From positions 2,976,001 to 3,040,000 of the forward strand of contig JAZAYU010000009.1 in NCBI GenBank assembly GCA_038501625.1: 64,000 nucleotides of DNA, in the 5' to 3' direction. The translations under genes and the position numbers were made by a program. Source of the DNA: Corbicula japonica. Taxonomy: Eukaryota; Mollusca; Bivalvia; Venerida; Cyrenidae. Shown here in pieces: positions 62,201-64,000 of this stretch (the stretch's first letter is position 1; each line of letters begins with the position of its first letter). The notes below the pieces were generated by a model. That model did no database searches. It saw only the letters and a list, made by a program, of their open reading frames with translations, and was not told where the DNA came from.

Positions 62201-62516
62201 TTTGTTAACTCATTTTGTGAGATGTTTCAAAAATAAGAATTGCAAAGAGGGTTCTTACAAAATTGAAGATGCTAAGTCAAGAGCACAAGACTTAGTTATT
62301 AGCCAAGTCCAACTTGAATCATATGGGAATGATATACAGTGTTTGAAAGAAAAGAAGGCTTTACCAAAAAACTCGAGTGTTCTTGCACTTGCACCGTTCC
62401 TTGATGAAAACAACATACTAAGAGTTGGCGGAAGGCTGAAACATTCTGACATACCAGAGAAAGAGAAGATGCCCATTTTAATACCAGGTCGATCACACAT
62501 AACCATGCTTCTATAG
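59253..62516 (+). pseudogene. BEL/Pao protease, reverse transcriptase and RNase H, frameshifted
   Basis: 59316-60785 carries Cys-rich knuckles (CYKC, CSDCGSDLHPSALH), an aspartic-protease region with the BEL-type active site DDQSN, and the start of the reverse transcriptase. A frameshift at about 60775 moves the rest to 60785-61453, which holds the catalytic YVDDG. A second shift in a T7 run (61396-61402) leads to 61383-62516 with RNase H: Asp in FCDAS, Glu in LELCAA, Asp in YYTDSK, Asp in NPADIGTRG. A TAA at 61797-61799 interrupts that domain. The frame ends at TAG 62514, in the target duplication of the inserted element. All catalytic residues remain, so decay is mostly by indels and nonsense changes. 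Confidence 0.85.
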
Positions 62517-62520
62517 TTCG
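62511..62520 (+). repeat. target-site duplication, left copy
   Basis: CTATAGTTCG here is repeated exactly at 63403-63412, on the other side of the insert. An 8-base version (CTATAGTT) is also compatible if the insert starts CGATTTT. Confidence 0.8.
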
Positions 62521-63402
62521 ATTTTGACCCGTGAGCTGTGACCTTTCGGACAAGTCCACTGTTATTATACAAAATAGGTGAATTGCGTCATTTTACAGAG
62601 TTACCGTTAAATTACTTTACTTATATGACATTAAAACCTGTTCAAAGCAGCAGATATTTAGTCACGACGCAATAGCTCAGTGGATAAGATCTCTGGCTAT
62701 GCTGCAAAACATTGCATGTTCGAATCCAATAAAATTAACTTTTTATTTTTGTCTCATTTCTTTTTTAATAATTTTAATTTAGTTCATATGATATTATTTT
62801 TAATAGTATTGAGCTGTTTTATCTTTATATTTTGCAACCCACGTTCAATTTTGTTCACGTTCATTCCATTTTTAACAATAAATTTTTGTTGAGCAGCTTG
62901 CCCTGACCCCATACACCTTCGTTACCATAGGAGCGTTGACAATTGTGAATCCTGGCGTTCTGTAAACACTTGTTGTTACATTCTTTTTCTTTAATAATTT
63001 ACATAATTCAAAACCACTTTATACAATGTTTTGCATCGCCCAAAAATGTGTTTTGAGTAAGCACCAATCGCGACATTTTATCAACTCGCTTGATGAAAGC
63101 TTACTCGAAATTTGTACGGTTTAATGTTATTTTTGACGGTGTCAATATGAATTTATTGGATAAAAAGACATTAAAAACAGAAAAAAATGAAATTTCCTCA
63201 TGGGATTCGAACACACAACCCTTATGTCATATTACAAGAAATCAGAAGCGTTACTGCCACGGCCATGAAATCTTTTGTTATAGAGCAGTACAATTTCAAC
63301 ATAATGAGCTATGATGGGAAAACCTTACATCCCTATTTTGCGGAATATTCCAAAAGTCTATAAATACAAAAGTACATTCACGGCTCAATGCGTAAAATCG
63401 GA
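62521..63402. mobile_element. non-coding 882-bp insertion in the BEL element, with tRNA-like ends
   Basis: It is flanked by a 10-base direct duplication. Its ends are imperfect inverted repeats: CGATTTT then, seven bases on, GAGCTGTGA on the left, and on the reverse complement of the right end CGATTTT, seven bases, GAGCCGTGA. It contains tRNA-like promoter boxes in both orientations: A-box TAGCTCAGTGG at 62673 with B-box GCATGTTCGAATCC at 62714 on +, and TGGCCGTGGCAGTAACGC with GGTTGTGTGTTCGAATCCC (63220-63202) on -. Neither folds as a full tRNA. No protein frame is convincing. It is a non-autonomous element; the 8-10 base duplication is the length range of hAT or P-like transposition. Confidence 0.7.
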
Positions 63403-63412
63403 CTATAGTTCG
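63403..63412 (+). repeat. target-site duplication, right copy
   Basis: Exact repeat of 62511-62520. The BEL integrase frame resumes at 63405 within it. Confidence 0.8.
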
Positions 63413-64000
63413 TCACTTCCATGAAAACGTATGTCATCAAGGAAGGCATTTCACTGAAGGAGCCATTCGATTTGCTGGCTTCTGGATTACTGGAGGAAAA
63501 CGTCTCATAGCCAATGTTATTCATAGGTGTGTTACTTGTCGGAAGCTGCTTGGAAAGTTCTCAGAACAGAAAATGTCCAACTTGCCTATTGAAAGAGTAA
63601 CTCCAACATCACCATTCACCTTTGTAGGAGTGGATGTGTTTGGACCATGGAGTATAGTCACACGCCGTACTAGAGGTGGCGCTGCTTCATCTAAACGTTG
63701 GGCAGTGATGTTTACATGTCTTGCTTCTCGCGCCATACATATCGAACTCATAGAGGAAATGTCATCTTCCTCATTTATAAATGCGTTACGGAGATTTGAA
63801 GCTATTCGTGGACATGTGAAAATATTCCGCTCGGATAGAGGCACAAACTTTGTTGGAGCTACAGATAGCCTTAAATTGGACGTAATCAATGTCGGAGACA
63901 GGAACACTAGAGACTTTTTGTACAATACTGGAAGTGTATGGATATTCAATCCACCCCATGCATCTCATATGGGCGGCTCTTGGGAGCGCATGATTGGCAT
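63405..64000 (+). pseudogene. BEL/Pao integrase, open to the window edge
   Basis: An uninterrupted frame of 198 codons has the zinc-binding pair (RHFHE and CVTC) and the three catalytic acids: Asp in GVDVFGPW, Asp in RSDRGTNF and Glu in GGSWERMIG at the window edge. Integrase inserts the cDNA copy into the genome. This module is cut off from its upstream polyprotein by the insertion at 62521, and its frame is also shifted by one base relative to the part before the insert. It continues past 64000. Confidence 0.88.

Larger units (their letters stand above)
57729..64000 (+). mobile_element. BEL/Pao LTR retrotransposon, decayed, runs off the window
   Basis: Gag, protease, reverse transcriptase, RNase H and integrase regions occur in the order and with the motifs of the BEL/Pao superfamily. 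The element is interrupted by an in-frame stop after gag, two single-base frameshifts in the reverse transcriptase region, a stop in RNase H and an inserted 882-bp element before the integrase. The 5' LTR is not delimited, and the 3' LTR lies beyond the window. Confidence 0.9.

Noticed and set aside
62670..62740. A functional tRNA gene inside the BEL element
   Set aside because: The A- and B-box words are present, but the acceptor and T-stem do not pair, so it is only a tRNA-derived repeat.

Overview
The window is animal nuclear DNA, most likely from a bivalve mollusc. It is AT-rich and intron-rich, and crowded with transposable-element remains. It carries intronless Toll-like receptor (TLR) genes in tandem, a multi-exon guanylate-binding-protein (GBP) gene, a Harbinger DNA transposon, a BEL/Pao retrotransposon and tRNA-derived repeats. 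The bivalve assignment is an inference from gene content and repeat style. There are no bacterial operons, CRISPR arrays or rRNA genes.

Layout. 882-6370 is a nearly complete PIF/Harbinger transposon with both terminal inverted repeats, a 3-exon MADF/Myb-like protein on + and a 3-exon DDE transposase on -. One in-frame TAG lies near the transposase N-terminus. 9571-32182 is a same-strand array of four TLR paralogues: copy 1 (9571-11767) is broken by a ~413-bp deletion, copy 2 (17215-19818) is intact at 867 aa, copy 3 (23427-26032) is broken by one missing base, and copy 4 (31004-32182) lacks both ends. The spacers hold eight copies of a ~150-bp near-perfect palindromic element plus several tandem repeats. 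34763-38924 holds possible exons of an unidentified gene and a 655-bp tandem array.

40683-53390 is an eight-exon GBP-family GTPase whose exon phases all agree. It encodes 660 aa, with P-loop, DTEGLGD, RD motif, C-terminal coiled coil and a C-terminal CIIQ prenylation box. Its introns hold a 5'-truncated LINE with a restriction-like endonuclease, a tRNA-derived SINE and several foldback or dispersed repeats. From 57729 to the window end is a decayed BEL/Pao gag-pol. Its protease, reverse transcriptase, RNase H and integrase motifs can still be read, but it is split by two stop codons, two frameshifts and an 882-bp insertion flanked by a 10-bp target-site duplication.

Functionally, the two host gene families both belong to cell-autonomous and innate immunity: TLRs sense ligands at membranes, and prenylated GBPs act on membranes inside cells. 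They are physically near each other, but nothing in the sequence shows co-regulation. The main story is birth and death of a TLR cluster among foldback elements, with evidence that two of its members were recently homogenised at the 3' end.
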